From contig OX465600.1 of the NCBI GenBank assembly GCA_950022295.1, forward strand, positions 289,709,782 to 289,773,781: a stretch of DNA of 64,000 nucleotides, given 5' to 3'. Positions 34,574 to 44,400 of this stretch are shown here, one piece after another. Source of the stretch: Bromus sterilis (taxonomy: Eukaryota > Streptophyta > Magnoliopsida > Poales > Poaceae). The position numbers and the translations under genes are program-made. Below the pieces are notes generated by a model. That model worked only from the letters and a program-made list of their open reading frames with translations. It searched no databases and was not told the DNA's origin. Numbering within the stretch: position 1 is the first letter of the stretch; each line of letters starts with the position of its first letter.

Positions 34574-35700
34574 GAGTGAATTGCAAAAAACCACGATATT
34601 GGAGGATAGGATTGCTCGAAACACACTTTTTGCTAATCCTTTAAGAAAACACAGGCTTTTTTATTAAACTTTGCAGAAACCATAAATTACGTGATTAGTC
34701 TATTTTAACCACATTTCTAACACATGGGACCCGACTATAAGATGACATTTTGCAAATAGACCCCTCAAAAAATAAATAGAAAATTAATTGGGTCCATCCT
34801 AGTACATCCACCGTGCCCCCTGCATCCAGGCCATCACTGACCTTGTTGGCCTCGCCGGAGAAGGAGAGGGAGGCGCGGCGCGGCAGCTCGGCGAGGCGGT
34901 CGGCAGGAGCACGGACGGCGCGAGCGCGCCCTGCCCTGGTGGCCATGGCCCGGTCGCCCTCGCCCCCACCCCGGGGGCTTTTCTCCCACTCCCGGCGGCG
35001 CCCCCCTCCCACTGCCAGCAACAGCAGGGCGCGACACGGGGGCGGCAACATGGCGGCGGGAGGTGAACGGGAGTACCAGCAGGGCGCGGCAGGCGCCAGC
35101 AGCCGGAGCACGGGGCCGCCGGTGGCTACAGCTGGTCGTGCCCGCGGCCGTCTCCACCTCCAGGCGCATGCCCGTGCAAGGCTCTTTCCCGCGGCCGTCT
35201 CCACATCCAGCACAGGGCCACCGAGGACAGGGACATGCGACCTCGGTGCAGCTCGCCCAGGGCCGGGGCCGTGTCGCCGCCCGCAGTGCTCTCACTACGG
35301 CCGTTTCTGCGGCCGTCTCCACCTCAAGCCGGAGCATGGGGCGGTCTTCACCTCCAGCCAGCGGCTGTCTCCACCTCTAGCTGGAGCAAGGGTGGCCGGT
35401 GGCTGCAGCCGCCCGGGAGGGGGGCGATCGGGCGGGAGTGCTGCTGGGGATGGGGGCGATCGGGTGGGAGCGCCGCCGGCATGGACCTGGTTGCTTTTTC
35501 AACTCTGTTGTAGGGTATATTTGCAAAATTCCATCCTACAGGTGGGCCCTATATGTTAGAAACGTGGTTAAAACTGGCTAAATACGCGATTTGTGGTTTT
35601 TGCAAAGTTTAAGAAAAAACCTGTGTTTTCTGAAAGGATTAACAAAAGATGTGTTTCGGGCAATCCTATCCCCCAATGTCGTGGTTTTTTGCAATTACTC
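34574..35700. mobile_element. Mutator-like element (MULE), 9-bp TSD, Pack-MULE candidate
   Basis: Perfect 9-bp target duplications GGCCTGAAG flank it (34565-34573, 35701-35709). Terminal inverted repeats of about 190 bp (34574-34767 and about 35510-35700) begin GAGTGAATTGCAAAAAACC and GAGTAATTGCAAAAAACC, respectively. Length is 1127 bp, with no transposase. The centre (about 34800-35500) is strongly GC-rich, unlike its surroundings, as in Pack-MULEs that have captured gene pieces. It sits inside the F-box-like relic. Confidence 0.88.
34813..35559 (+). other. GC-rich open frame inside the MULE (248 codons), origin unknown
   Basis: An uninterrupted plus-strand frame rich in Arg, Ala, Pro, Gly and Ser, running into the right TIR. 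The DNA has repeated 'GCGGCCGTCTCCAC'-type units (about 35145, 35190, 35310). I recognise no domain, and another long frame exists on the minus strand, so composition alone could explain it. It may be captured sequence; coding is doubtful. Confidence 0.3.
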
Positions 35701-35735
35701 GGCCTGAAGTGTTGGGGCAATGGATAGGGGCGCTT

Positions 35736-37041
35736 CAATTGCTTATGGGTGACGCATTTCGAAATGCGCCAATATTAAAAAAAACTAAATTTTGAATCTG
35801 GATAACAATTTTTTTATTTTTTTATTTTCTTAATCTCAGGTTAGTATGCTTAATGCCCGGTCACTATGCTTAATCTCATGTCAAACTAACCTCCATGGTC
35901 AAACTTCCCCGAGGGTCACTCATCCTATCACTACTCAAGTGCGAGCACGCTTAACTTCTCAGTTCTATTCAACTCCCGCTCCAGCTCACCTAGCAGGCAC
36001 TTGTTGATATATTTATCATATAAATTCTATTAAACCATGTTGATGTCTAGAACCTAATTGATGTTCATGGGTGTGCTAAAATTTTCAACATTTTTTTGAA
36101 ACTTTCTCGATGGGACCATTAGCATATTTTGAACTTTTAAAAAAAATTGAATTTTTTTAAAAAAAATTATTTTTTTAATGTTACTAAAATTTTCAACTTT
36201 TTTTTGAAACTTCCCGATCGGTCCTCTAGCCTATTTTGATTTTTTTTCTAAAAATAATAAAAAAAAATAAAAAAAATCTGTTACTAGTGGCGCATTTCAT
36301 AGAAAATGCGCCACTACTAAGTTCAATTTTTTTGTCTCCAGATCTTCAAATGGCCGTAACTTTTTTTCTGTTAGGTTTTTGAGGATTCTAAAAATGTTCA
36401 ACGGGGTTGGATATAACTTTTCGAGTACATGATTTTTCATATAAAAAAACTTTTTCATCGGAGGTCGTATGCAAAAGTTATGCCCATTTTACAAAATTCT
36501 CGAGAGATTTTGCAAAAAAAAGTCGAAATTCATATTTGTAAATTTTCCTAACAACTAGACCACATATCATATGGGAAACTTATTTTCTTTTATTTTTTTG
36601 ACATTTCTACCATTTTCTTTCAAAAAAATTCAAATTGAAAAGGCGGTCCACGGGGTGGGGGGGTGGGGTGGGGGCTGTACTTAGGAAATTTGCCTCACAG
36701 TTTTTGCTTAGTAGTGGCGCATATGCAAAATGCGCCACCCCTAAGAGCTTATGGATGGCACATTCTGAATGCGCCACTAGCCATCCATAAGCTCTTAGGG
36801 GTGACGCATTTCCAAAATGCGGCACCTATAAGGTTCTTAGGGGTGACGCATTTCTCCAAATGCGCCACGTATAAGGGGATCCAGGGCTGGCTCATTCTTA
36901 GGGTTGGCGCATGCGCCACCTATAAGAGCTTATAGGTGGCGCATTTTTTACCAGTGTGCCACCCCTTACAACATAGTGTCGCATTACATATAAAATGCGC
37001 CACTAATAAGGTTTCCATGTATAGCTATTTCTCTAGTAGTG
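35736..37041. mobile_element. CACTA-type transposon end (right), AT-rich interior
   Basis: The right border reads ...TTTCTCTAGTAGTG (reverse complement CACTACTAGAGAAA) at 37041. Within about 750 bp there are many copies, both orientations, of GGCGCATTTT / AAATGCGCCAC, the subterminal repeats of a CACTA. One further copy lies at 35749-35773. The interior (35790-36300) is a poly-T/A-rich tract. No transposase is seen and the left terminus was not found, so it is a deletion derivative or truncated. Confidence 0.6.
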
Positions 37042-37597
37042 CTAGTCGGAATAGCACGCAGAATCTCAATGTGTTTCCTTAGATCCCGTAGCTCTTCTCG
37101 TACAGATCCAAAAGTACGTCGCCCCCATTGGGATAACTTGTCCGCTTTGCAACCAATTTACTTGTAAGCTCGACAACATTAGATGCAGGAGGGGTAGAGA
37201 GCCATGTCTTTTGCATAAAATCAGAGAATCTATCATCTCTTTCCCACATGCATTCATACCGAAAAGGCTTAATTTTTGCACACACTCCCATTGTGGATTG
37301 CTCGTTATCCAGAATAATCGAACAATGGTCGCTTTTGACAGCAGTTAGATGTTCTAGTGATGCAAAAGGAAAGATTTTGGACCAGCAAGGAGAGGCCAAG
37401 GCCCTGTCCAACCGAACTCTGCAGAACTCCCCCCCAGCAACTCTTTTCTCCCATGTCCAGTCCAGGCCCTTGTACCCCAAATCAGGCAAACCACACATAT
37501 CGACTATCTCCCTGAAGCACCATCTCGTTCATTTGGACCCAGCTGTTCTTCTCTGCACAGGATATCATTAAAATCACCAATGCAAACCCAAGGCAGT
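37042..37597 (-). pseudogene. LINE ORF2 endonuclease region (left part of a split LINE)
   Basis: The minus-strand reading gives LPWVCIGDFNDI at about 37560-37597, then CGLPDLGYKGLDWTWEKR, FCRVRLDRALA and AVKSDHCSIIL: the apurinic endonuclease domain of plant L1 LINEs. It continues, across the 37598-51444 LTR element, the LINE segment at 51445-53200: the reading RLRSESTL before the insertion joins LPWVCIGDF after it. It ends at 37042 against a CACTA terminus. Confidence 0.82.
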
Positions 37598-38044
37598 TGA
37601 CGAGGGGGTGACCCCACGACTCCTATGGATGAGCCTACCCGGTGTACCAGAAGACAGAAGGCCCACAAAGATGCCGCCTAGGCCCAGCCTTGGCCCACTA
37701 GTGGCACTGACGTAGGAGTCCGCGAGTCATAAGGAAGGTGCAAACTTGCCGTACGGTACAAGATCAGGGTTAGGAAACCTCCTTTGTAATTCAAGACGGA
37801 CTCCCCGAGACCTAGCCTAGTATATAAGGGTTAGGAGGAGAGAAGCCAAGATCAGGAAATACACAATCTGTAACCCTAGCCTTGAACGCACTAGCCTTGG
37901 CTTCCCTGTAATCGCCATCTCCAAGCAATAATATCGAGCAGGAACGTATCCTCCTGTTAGCCGATGAGCTATCGTACAACCTGTGCCTCTCATGACTAAC
38001 CCAGGGTCCCTGACCATGGGATTTTCCGGGGTACATCCCCATCA
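37598..38044 (+). repeat. 5' LTR of the split element
   Basis: TGACGAGG...CCCCATCA, 447 bp, with a TATA-like CTAGTATATAAGGG at about 37816-37830. Confidence 0.9.
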
Positions 38045-38046
38045 AT

Positions 38047-38064
38047 TGGCGCCGTCTGTGGGAA
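38047..38064 (+). other. Primer-binding site
   Basis: TGGCGCCGTCTGTGGGAA, two bases after the 5' LTR. Its TGGCGCC start fits the CCA end of a tRNA; I do not assign the tRNA. Confidence 0.75.
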
Positions 38065-38460
38065 CCGCACAGGTTGGGAACGCGATCTCGGCGGCCTCAC
38101 CAGCATCTCCAACACCCGCCGACGCGATGACTTCACCAGCACTCTTCGATCCGACGACCCAGGCAGAATCCGATCTGTTTGGGTCCCTCGGTTTCACGGC
38201 CCACCTCTCGACTCTCCGACCAGTCTTTGCCAACCTCTGCTCCGGCATCAACCTGATCTTCGGAGCATATCAGATCTACATCAACCACTGGGGCGCCCTC
38301 CGCCTCATGGACGACGCCCGAGCACCCGTGATGACATCTACAGCAACAATCGACGCAGTCGCCACCCGCGCAGCCACCCCTCGAGCCAGCCGGGACTGCC
38401 CACCCAACCCAAGGCTTCACGTCACCCACGACCGCTTGAGTGGACCCTCGGCCTGGAAAA

Positions 38461-39303
38461 GTTGCAAATAAAATACTTGGCCAAAGAAAATATCGCAACG
38501 GAGAACATGCAAGAATTTACTCAAGAAAAAATATAAAGAGAAGAACCAAATATATTACCCATCACAATCTGAACATAGTCTCATAATCCATCAGATCCCA
38601 ACAAACTCAGCATAGCAACAGCAGAAATTACATAGATGCCTCGATCATGTGAGGCATCTCACGAGGACTCAAAAGTGGAAGCACAAAGGGGGAGAGATTC
38701 ATCACATAGCTACTGGTCATGGACCCATGGTCCAAGGGGGACTACTCACGGCACATCCGGGAGGCGTCCATGGCTATGGATGGTCTCCCGGAGGGGGTTC
38801 CTCCTTCCGGCAGGGTGTCGGGGCAGCTTCTCCAGGCAGCCCCGATCTTGAAACGGCGGCGGCGGCGGTACAGAGGGGATTTCGCGAGAAAGAGATCGAT
38901 ATTAGGGGTTTCCACCCCGAGGGGTAAATATAGGCGAAGGGGGGCATCAAGGGGACCCACGAGGCAGTCAGGAGGGTCCCTGGCGCGGCCCAGGGTGGGG
39001 CCGCGCCACCTGCCCTCCTGGATGCCTGGTGGTGGCCCCCTTCCCTCTCTTGGTGATTCCGGAAGCTTTTGTTGCGCTGATTTTTTTTTATATTTTTCCC
39101 GGAATTTTTGGAGCACTTTTAATGGCCGGAAAACCTGAAATACAAAAACAGCAGAAAACAGACACTGGCAACTGGTTGCACAGAGTTAATAGGTTAGTCC
39201 AAATAGGTTCAAAAGTGTATGAAAGTTCAAGCAAAACATGGCAAAGTCACACAAAAACATGCATGGAGCAAGCAGAAATTATAGATACGTTTGGGACGTA
39301 TCA
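38461..39303 (-). repeat. 3' LTR, truncated
   Basis: Matches 45198-46040. The outer ~800 bp are missing at the junction with the host element. Confidence 0.85.
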
Positions 39304-39316
39304 ACATCCCCAAGCT

Positions 39317-42210
39317 TAATTCCTGCTCGTCCTCGAGTAGGTAAATGATAACAAGCATAATTTCTGTGGTGACATGCCACACAACCAAACAAGGACTTTT
39401 AAGTAAAGCAATCAAAGCATGCAATTCAATTCAAGTCTTAACAAGCAAGAGTCTATATTAGCATTGACACAAGCAACAAAAGAACAAAGGTGCAAGAGCT
39501 CTCGTTGTCCGTGACTCGAATGTCTCCAAATGGTGTTTGCGTGCAAGCAAGGGACTGGGAAGAAAGAGAAAAAAGGTTGTTGAGAACAACTATCTAGTAA
39601 AGTTTCACACTTGGTCTCCTTTGGATTCTTATCTGGACTCGTCCCCAGACCATTAGCCAGGTACAAGTCAAACTGATCCACTCCCTTTCGATATTTTGAG
39701 CATTCATGCAATGGATGAGCGTGAGCAATAAAGTCGACGCCTAAAAGGCAAAACAGAAAGAAGGTGGAGGAGGAAGACAAAAAGGTGTGAAAGGCTCACA
39801 TCAATGAGGACAATCATAGGCGAGAGAAGGCCATATGATAGATATGATGTGAGGAGTAGTGATTGCCATACAACGGATGCACATGTGAGCTAAAAGCTCT
39901 CCAAGGGAACTAGTGGGGGTGCATCTAACTTGCTTGCTCAAGAAGACCTAGAGCTCGTTTGAGGATGCTCATCATTGGAATATACAAACCAAGTTCTATA
40001 ATGTGAAGGGTCCCCACATAGCTATATGCATGATGATGATCTCTATGGAGTACAAGGGATAGACGATGAAGTACTAGTGTGGATCTCTCAAAAGGAATAG
40101 TAGTATGCCCCCTTCTCTCTTTTTATTTTTTTTTATTTTTCTCTTTTTCTCTTTTATTTTTATTTTTTGGTGGCCTCAATGACTCTTTCTATTTAACTCT
40201 CATTTGTCCTCTTTGGGATCTTTTGATTTTGTCCTCTTTGGGATCTTTTCCTCACTTTAGGGGCAATACTCTATATTTTACAAGAATATAGGAGATCTTT
40301 CACACTTTACAAAGGTACTCATATAAAGAAAATGTAACTATCATGATGCAAATGTATGCCTCTGCCAGGGTAGCAGGATATGCAGTGATACTAGCGCGTC
40401 ATGTAGCAATGATTAGGGCAAGGCCCAACTAGCATGCGGCTCATCGATCAAGCAAGTAGCATGTATGACATGAAGATCAAGTCATGAGAAGGTGGATGTT
40501 GCATGGCAATGTATCTCGGAAAGGCTATGGAAATGCCTTGTAGGTAGGTATGGTGGCTTTTTTGAGGAAAGATATAAGGAGGCTTATGATGACAGAGCGT
40601 ATCATGCCAAGGGTTTGGATGCACCGGCGAAGTATGCGCCAACTCTCGAGGTGAGAAAGGGCAATGCACGGTACCAAAGAGGCTAGAAAAAGTATAGGTG
40701 GGCGGAAGTGTCAACTTTCGAATGCTCGCATTAGTCCGAAGAACTCATGCACTTATTATCGGTAACTCTCAATCTAATCAGGAGGTTCACAAAGAGACAG
40801 GTACCCCGAGGAGGAGTGTATGGTGGTTTGGTTATCCTTGCGCATCCTCGACTCATGGTACGTGAGTGTACTCTAATATTCGAACCCTCCAGAGGTTAGT
40901 GATCCATCTAGTAGCTAGAGTTCTCAACAGGGTTTTTTTGGTTTTCGAAAAACACACGGATTGCCCAAAATACGACATCTATCACTATAGGCAAGAGCTC
41001 TTGACACCATAAGTTCAAACATCACTCTAGTCAATACCTCAAAACTATTGCAAGTTACTACTACAAAGAGAACAGCAACTTTAACTACCTACTTTCAGTC
41101 AAGACACAGAACTCAGTGCAACATGCAAACTCTCTAACAAGATAAAACATGCAACATATAGAAAGTTCAACCTAAGACAAAAGAAAATCTCTAGAAAAAC
41201 TAAAGCACTACAACTAAACAGAACAGCAGCGAAGAAAAGAAAAAGAACAGCTCACAGCTAAAAGAATAGGCATGCAAATCCTATGAGGAGTTCTAGTTCA
41301 AGCGGAGCGTGAATCTCTCCCACACAAAAGAGTAAGTTGGGGTCTAACTTGTTACTACAGCAAAGAAAGCAAAACAAACCTAGAAAAGTAAAGAGCGAGA
41401 CGCTCCAATCAAAGCACATAACGCATGAAGTGATAAAAATATAGTGCAACGAGGGACAAACTGATGATTGTTGATGAAGAAGGGGATGCATCGGGGGCAT
41501 CCCCAAGCTTAGACGCTTGAGTCTTCTTGAATATTTATTGGGGTTTCACATGGGAATCCCCAAGCTTGAGCGTTTGACACTCCTGAATCTTCTTTCATCA
41601 CCTTCCATCGCGCACTTGAAAACTCCTTGCATACATAACTCATTGTAGGCTGATTAGAGAGGTTAGTACCCTAATAAACTAATTTTCCTCTACTGCTAAT
41701 AAAGATTTCCAGGAAGATATACTGTTTCTCTTGCCTGCCCAAAAAAGTTTGCAAAGAAAAAGAAAGCTTAAGGATTGCAAAACTGCGAAAAAAAAAACCG
41801 GGGCAGAAGCTGAGAAAAACAGAACAGCAGAGAAAGGAGAATTTTTTCGCGGTACTTCTGCAACTCAAATCAAAAAACTTTGAACAGACGCCTGAAAGGT
41901 AATTGTATGGATCATGCTGTCAAAAATATTCAGCTCAAAAAGATGATCTGGTGATTTATTGAGAATTTTTTTCGTCAAGCAGACAGAATCTGTTTCTGGA
42001 CAGCAAGCACCAACTTTTGACGTTTCTTGCAATCTGAGGCTAAACTTGGCACAAAGCTTGAAAAATAAAGATACAATGATGTTTCTACAGTAGTAAAAAT
42101 CATCAAGACCACTAAGAACAGAACAAAAGCAAAAAAAACACCTAAATTCGTTGCGGGCTGCCTCCCGAAAGCGCTTCTTTAGAGCCATTAGCTAGGCTTA
42201 AAGCAGAAGA
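39317..42210 (-). mobile_element. 3'-noncoding region of the nested element
   Basis: No ORF is supported. It aligns by eye with 506-4900 (minus the solo LTR) and, reversed, with 26172-29088. It contains the pair of PPT-like hairpins at 41482-41567; the second has lost hairpin symmetry (TTTCACATGGGAATCCCC). Confidence 0.8.
41482..41567 (-). repeat. Two internal polypurine-tract-like motifs
   Basis: 41482-41510 (GGGGATGC...GCATCCCCAAGCTT) and 41540-41567 (diverged, still ending CCCCAAGCTT). Same place relative to the coding region as in the two sister elements. Confidence 0.68.
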
Positions 42211-44247
42211 TCAAGTCTTTTCAAGAGAATAACTAGCCCGTGTGACGGACTCAAAAGGTAACTTAATCTTTTTCCTAGGTAAATGTTCCATCCCTTTCTT
42301 GAGAGGGAATTGGAATTTGATAGCTCCCTCTTTCATGTCAATGATAGCACCAACTGTGCGAAGAAAAGGACGTCTCAAAATAATTGGACAAGAGGGCTCA
42401 CACTCAATGTCCATAATAGTGAAATCAACGGGAACATAATTGTCATTGACAATGATAAGAACATCGTCGGTCTTCCCCAAAGGTTTCTTTACGGAAGAAT
42501 CAACAAGACGAACACCAAAAGAACAAGGATCAAAAGGTTTCAATTCAAGCATATCATACATTCTTTTGGGCATAACAGAGGTACTTGCTCCAACATCACA
42601 AAGAGCATAACAAGAGAAGTTATTCAATTTAATTTTTATCATAGGATCCCAACCATCTTCTAGCTTCCTGGGTATGGAGGCTTCTAGTCTAAGCTTATCC
42701 TCCCTAACTTTGATTAGAGCATTGGTGATATGCTCTGTGAAGGCAAGATTGAGTGTGCTAGTGTGGGGGTCTCTAGACATCTTGTGTAGGAAACCAATAA
42801 CTTCTGGTAAAGTGCAGCTGTCAAAGTCTAAGTCACTACTATCTACCAAGGAAGTAGTGATATCATTTAAGCTCACTTGTTTGAAAGCCTCTATGTTCAT
42901 AGAGGTTTCCTCTTCTAAGGTTGAGGTGGTAGCATCACCATTGATAGGTCCAGTGGGACTAGGGGTGTGATGGGTGCTAGAAGTTTGGACATCCTCAACT
43001 ACTTGGATAGTGGTTACTGTGTGGTAGGTAGGAAGGCTCTTAATTCTCTCTTCTTCCTCCTTTTCTCTAGCCCATCTCTCTTTTAGTTTTCCCAACATCC
43101 TAATGTTTTCATTAAGTTGGACTTGGATATCATTCATAGGAGTGGTCTTCCTCTCCTCGGGGGGAGAGGTTCTAATCTTAAGCATCTCTACATCATGGGC
43201 TATGTTGTCTACCTTCGAAGAGAGGATATCTAATTTATCTAATTTCTCTTCCACACTCTTGTTAAAGGCTTTCTGGGTAGTGATAAAGTCTTTGAGCAAG
43301 GTCTCTAGTTCTGAAGTGGAGTATCTGGTGGTAGGATAAGTGTTGTTCCCATAGTTGTTGGATGGGAAAGGCCTAGGATTGTTGCTACCAAAGTTACTCC
43401 TATAAGCATTATTGTTGAAGTTGTTTCTAGAGACAAAATTAACATCTACTTGCTCCTGAGCAACCAAAGAATTTAAAGGAACATCTTGAGGATCAATAGA
43501 AGGTTGCTTGGTAAGTAGAGACATGATAAGGTCAACTTTTTCATTTAAAGAGGAGATCTCCTCGACAAAGTTTACCTTCTTACCGGTTGGAGATCTCTCG
43601 GCGTGCCATTGCGAGTAGTTCGGCATCATCTCATCTAGTAGCTTTGTGGCAGCACCAAGCGTGGTTGACATAAAAGTTCCTCCCGCGGCCGAATCTAACA
43701 GGTTCCGCGAGGTGAAGTTCAAGCCTACATAAAAAGTCTGGATAACCATCCAGGTAGTCAGTCCATGTGTGGGGCAGTTCTTGACAAGCGTCTTCATACG
43801 TTCCCAAGCCTGGGCGACGTGTTCATTATCCAATTGCCTGAAATTCATAATGTTACTCCGCAATTGAATAATTTTAGCAGGGGGATAGTACTTCCCTATA
43901 AAAGCATCTTTGCATTTGCTCCAAGAATCGATACTGTTCTTGGGCAAAGATTGTAGCCACTCCTTGGCTCTTCCTCTCAAAGAGAAAGGGAAAAGCTTCA
44001 GCTTGATGATGTCTCCATCCACTTCCTTGTACTTCTGCATGTCGCAGAGCTCGATAAAGTTGTTTAGGTGCAAGGCAGCATCTTCTCCTGCTCCTGAGAA
44101 TTGATCTTTCATAACAAGGTTAAGCAGAGCAGGTTTAATATCATAAGAAGGTGCTGAAGTGGCAGGTGGAGCAATAGGAGTGCAGATAAAGTCACTGTTG
44201 TTGTGACTAGTGAAGTCACACAACTTAGTGTTTTCATTGGAACCCAT
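42211..44247 (-). CDS. Intact gag-protease ORF of a non-autonomous LTR element (678 aa)
   Basis: One uninterrupted frame with an ATG 126 nt downstream of the primer-binding site. Gag domain at about residues 50-190 (RAKEWLQSLPKNSIDSW, FIGKYYPPAKIIQLRSNI, HVAQAWERMKTLVKNCP). A Ser/Asn-rich low-complexity part (about 275-330) is followed by coiled-coil-like helices (LKERWAREKEEEERI). A retropepsin-like domain at about 540-645 has CYALCDVGAS, Asp551 being the likely catalytic residue. In the conserved ILGxPF loop this copy reads PIILRRPFLRT, an Arg in place of Gly, whereas the 24114 copy reads ILGHPF. There is no CCHC knuckle and no RT or integrase downstream. It would assemble and process particles, copied only with enzymes from another element. 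Confidence 0.85.
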   Translation of the reverse strand: MGSNENTKLCDFTSHNNSDFICTPIAPPATSAPSYDIKPALLNLVMKDQFSGAGEDAALHLNNFIELCDMQKYKEVDGDIIKLKLFPFSLRGRAKEWLQSLPKNSIDSWSKCKDAFIGKYYPPAKIIQLRSNIMNFRQLDNEHVAQAWERMKTLVKNCPTHGLTTWMVIQTFYVGLNFTSRNLLDSAAGGTFMSTTLGAATKLLDEMMPNYSQWHAERSPTGKKVNFVEEISSLNEKVDLIMSLLTKQPSIDPQDVPLNSLVAQEQVDVNFVSRNNFNNNAYRSNFGSNNPRPFPSNNYGNNTYPTTRYSTSELETLLKDFITTQKAFNKSVEEKLDKLDILSSKVDNIAHDVEMLKIRTSPPEERKTTPMNDIQVQLNENIRMLGKLKERWAREKEEEERIKSLPTYHTVTTIQVVEDVQTSSTHHTPSPTGPINGDATTSTLEEETSMNIEAFKQVSLNDITTSLVDSSDLDFDSCTLPEVIGFLHKMSRDPHTSTLNLAFTEHITNALIKVREDKLRLEASIPRKLEDGWDPMIKIKLNNFSCYALCDVGASTSVMPKRMYDMLELKPFDPCSFGVRLVDSSVKKPLGKTDDVLIIVNDNYVPVDFTIMDIECEPSCPIILRRPFLRTVGAIIDMKEGAIKFQFPLKKGMEHLPRKKIKLPFESVTRASYSLEKT

Positions 44248-44372
44248 AGTAGCAGCAGGTATTTTTGGTATTTTTTATTATGGACACAAAAGTAAAACTG
44301 AAAGGTAAACTAACAAGACTAAAAAGCAAAGGTAAAAGATAGTGTGCAACTCCCCTATCTTGTAGACTTGAG

Positions 44373-44390
44373 TCCCCGGCAACGGCGCCA
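44373..44390 (-). other. Primer-binding site, tRNA-Asp type
   Basis: On the minus strand TGGCGCCGTTGCCGGGGA, 10 bp inside the LTR at 44401. Confidence 0.87.
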
Positions 44391-44400
44391 GAAATTTGCT

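Larger units (their letters stand above)
34090..35735 (-). pseudogene. F-box-associated domain gene fragment, broken by a frameshift and a MULE
   Basis: Minus-strand reading from about 35735: CPNTSGRYIM is interrupted by the transposon at 35700-34574 and resumes with SAGRLTVCGPRAG and SVYWLYGHTT. A one-base shift follows near 34470, then a long frame (NFSIFTVSADTTLVSFIKI, CVIGEGKLSLVNQ, LELWTKREQ, DLFSIDLESKKVDQ) to a TGA at 34090-34092. The SVYWL...GxLSLV...LELW order is that of the F-box-associated domain of the large grass F-box family, whose products act in SCF ubiquitin ligases. The N-terminal F-box is absent; to the right the sequence is cut at about 35735 by a CACTA-like end. It is a relic, not an active gene. 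Confidence 0.6.

Noticed and set aside
35790..36300. Poly-T/A tract as a possible retroposon tail
   Set aside because: The tract is internal to CACTA-like subterminal sequence, runs in both strands and has no adjoining coding sequence or target duplication.
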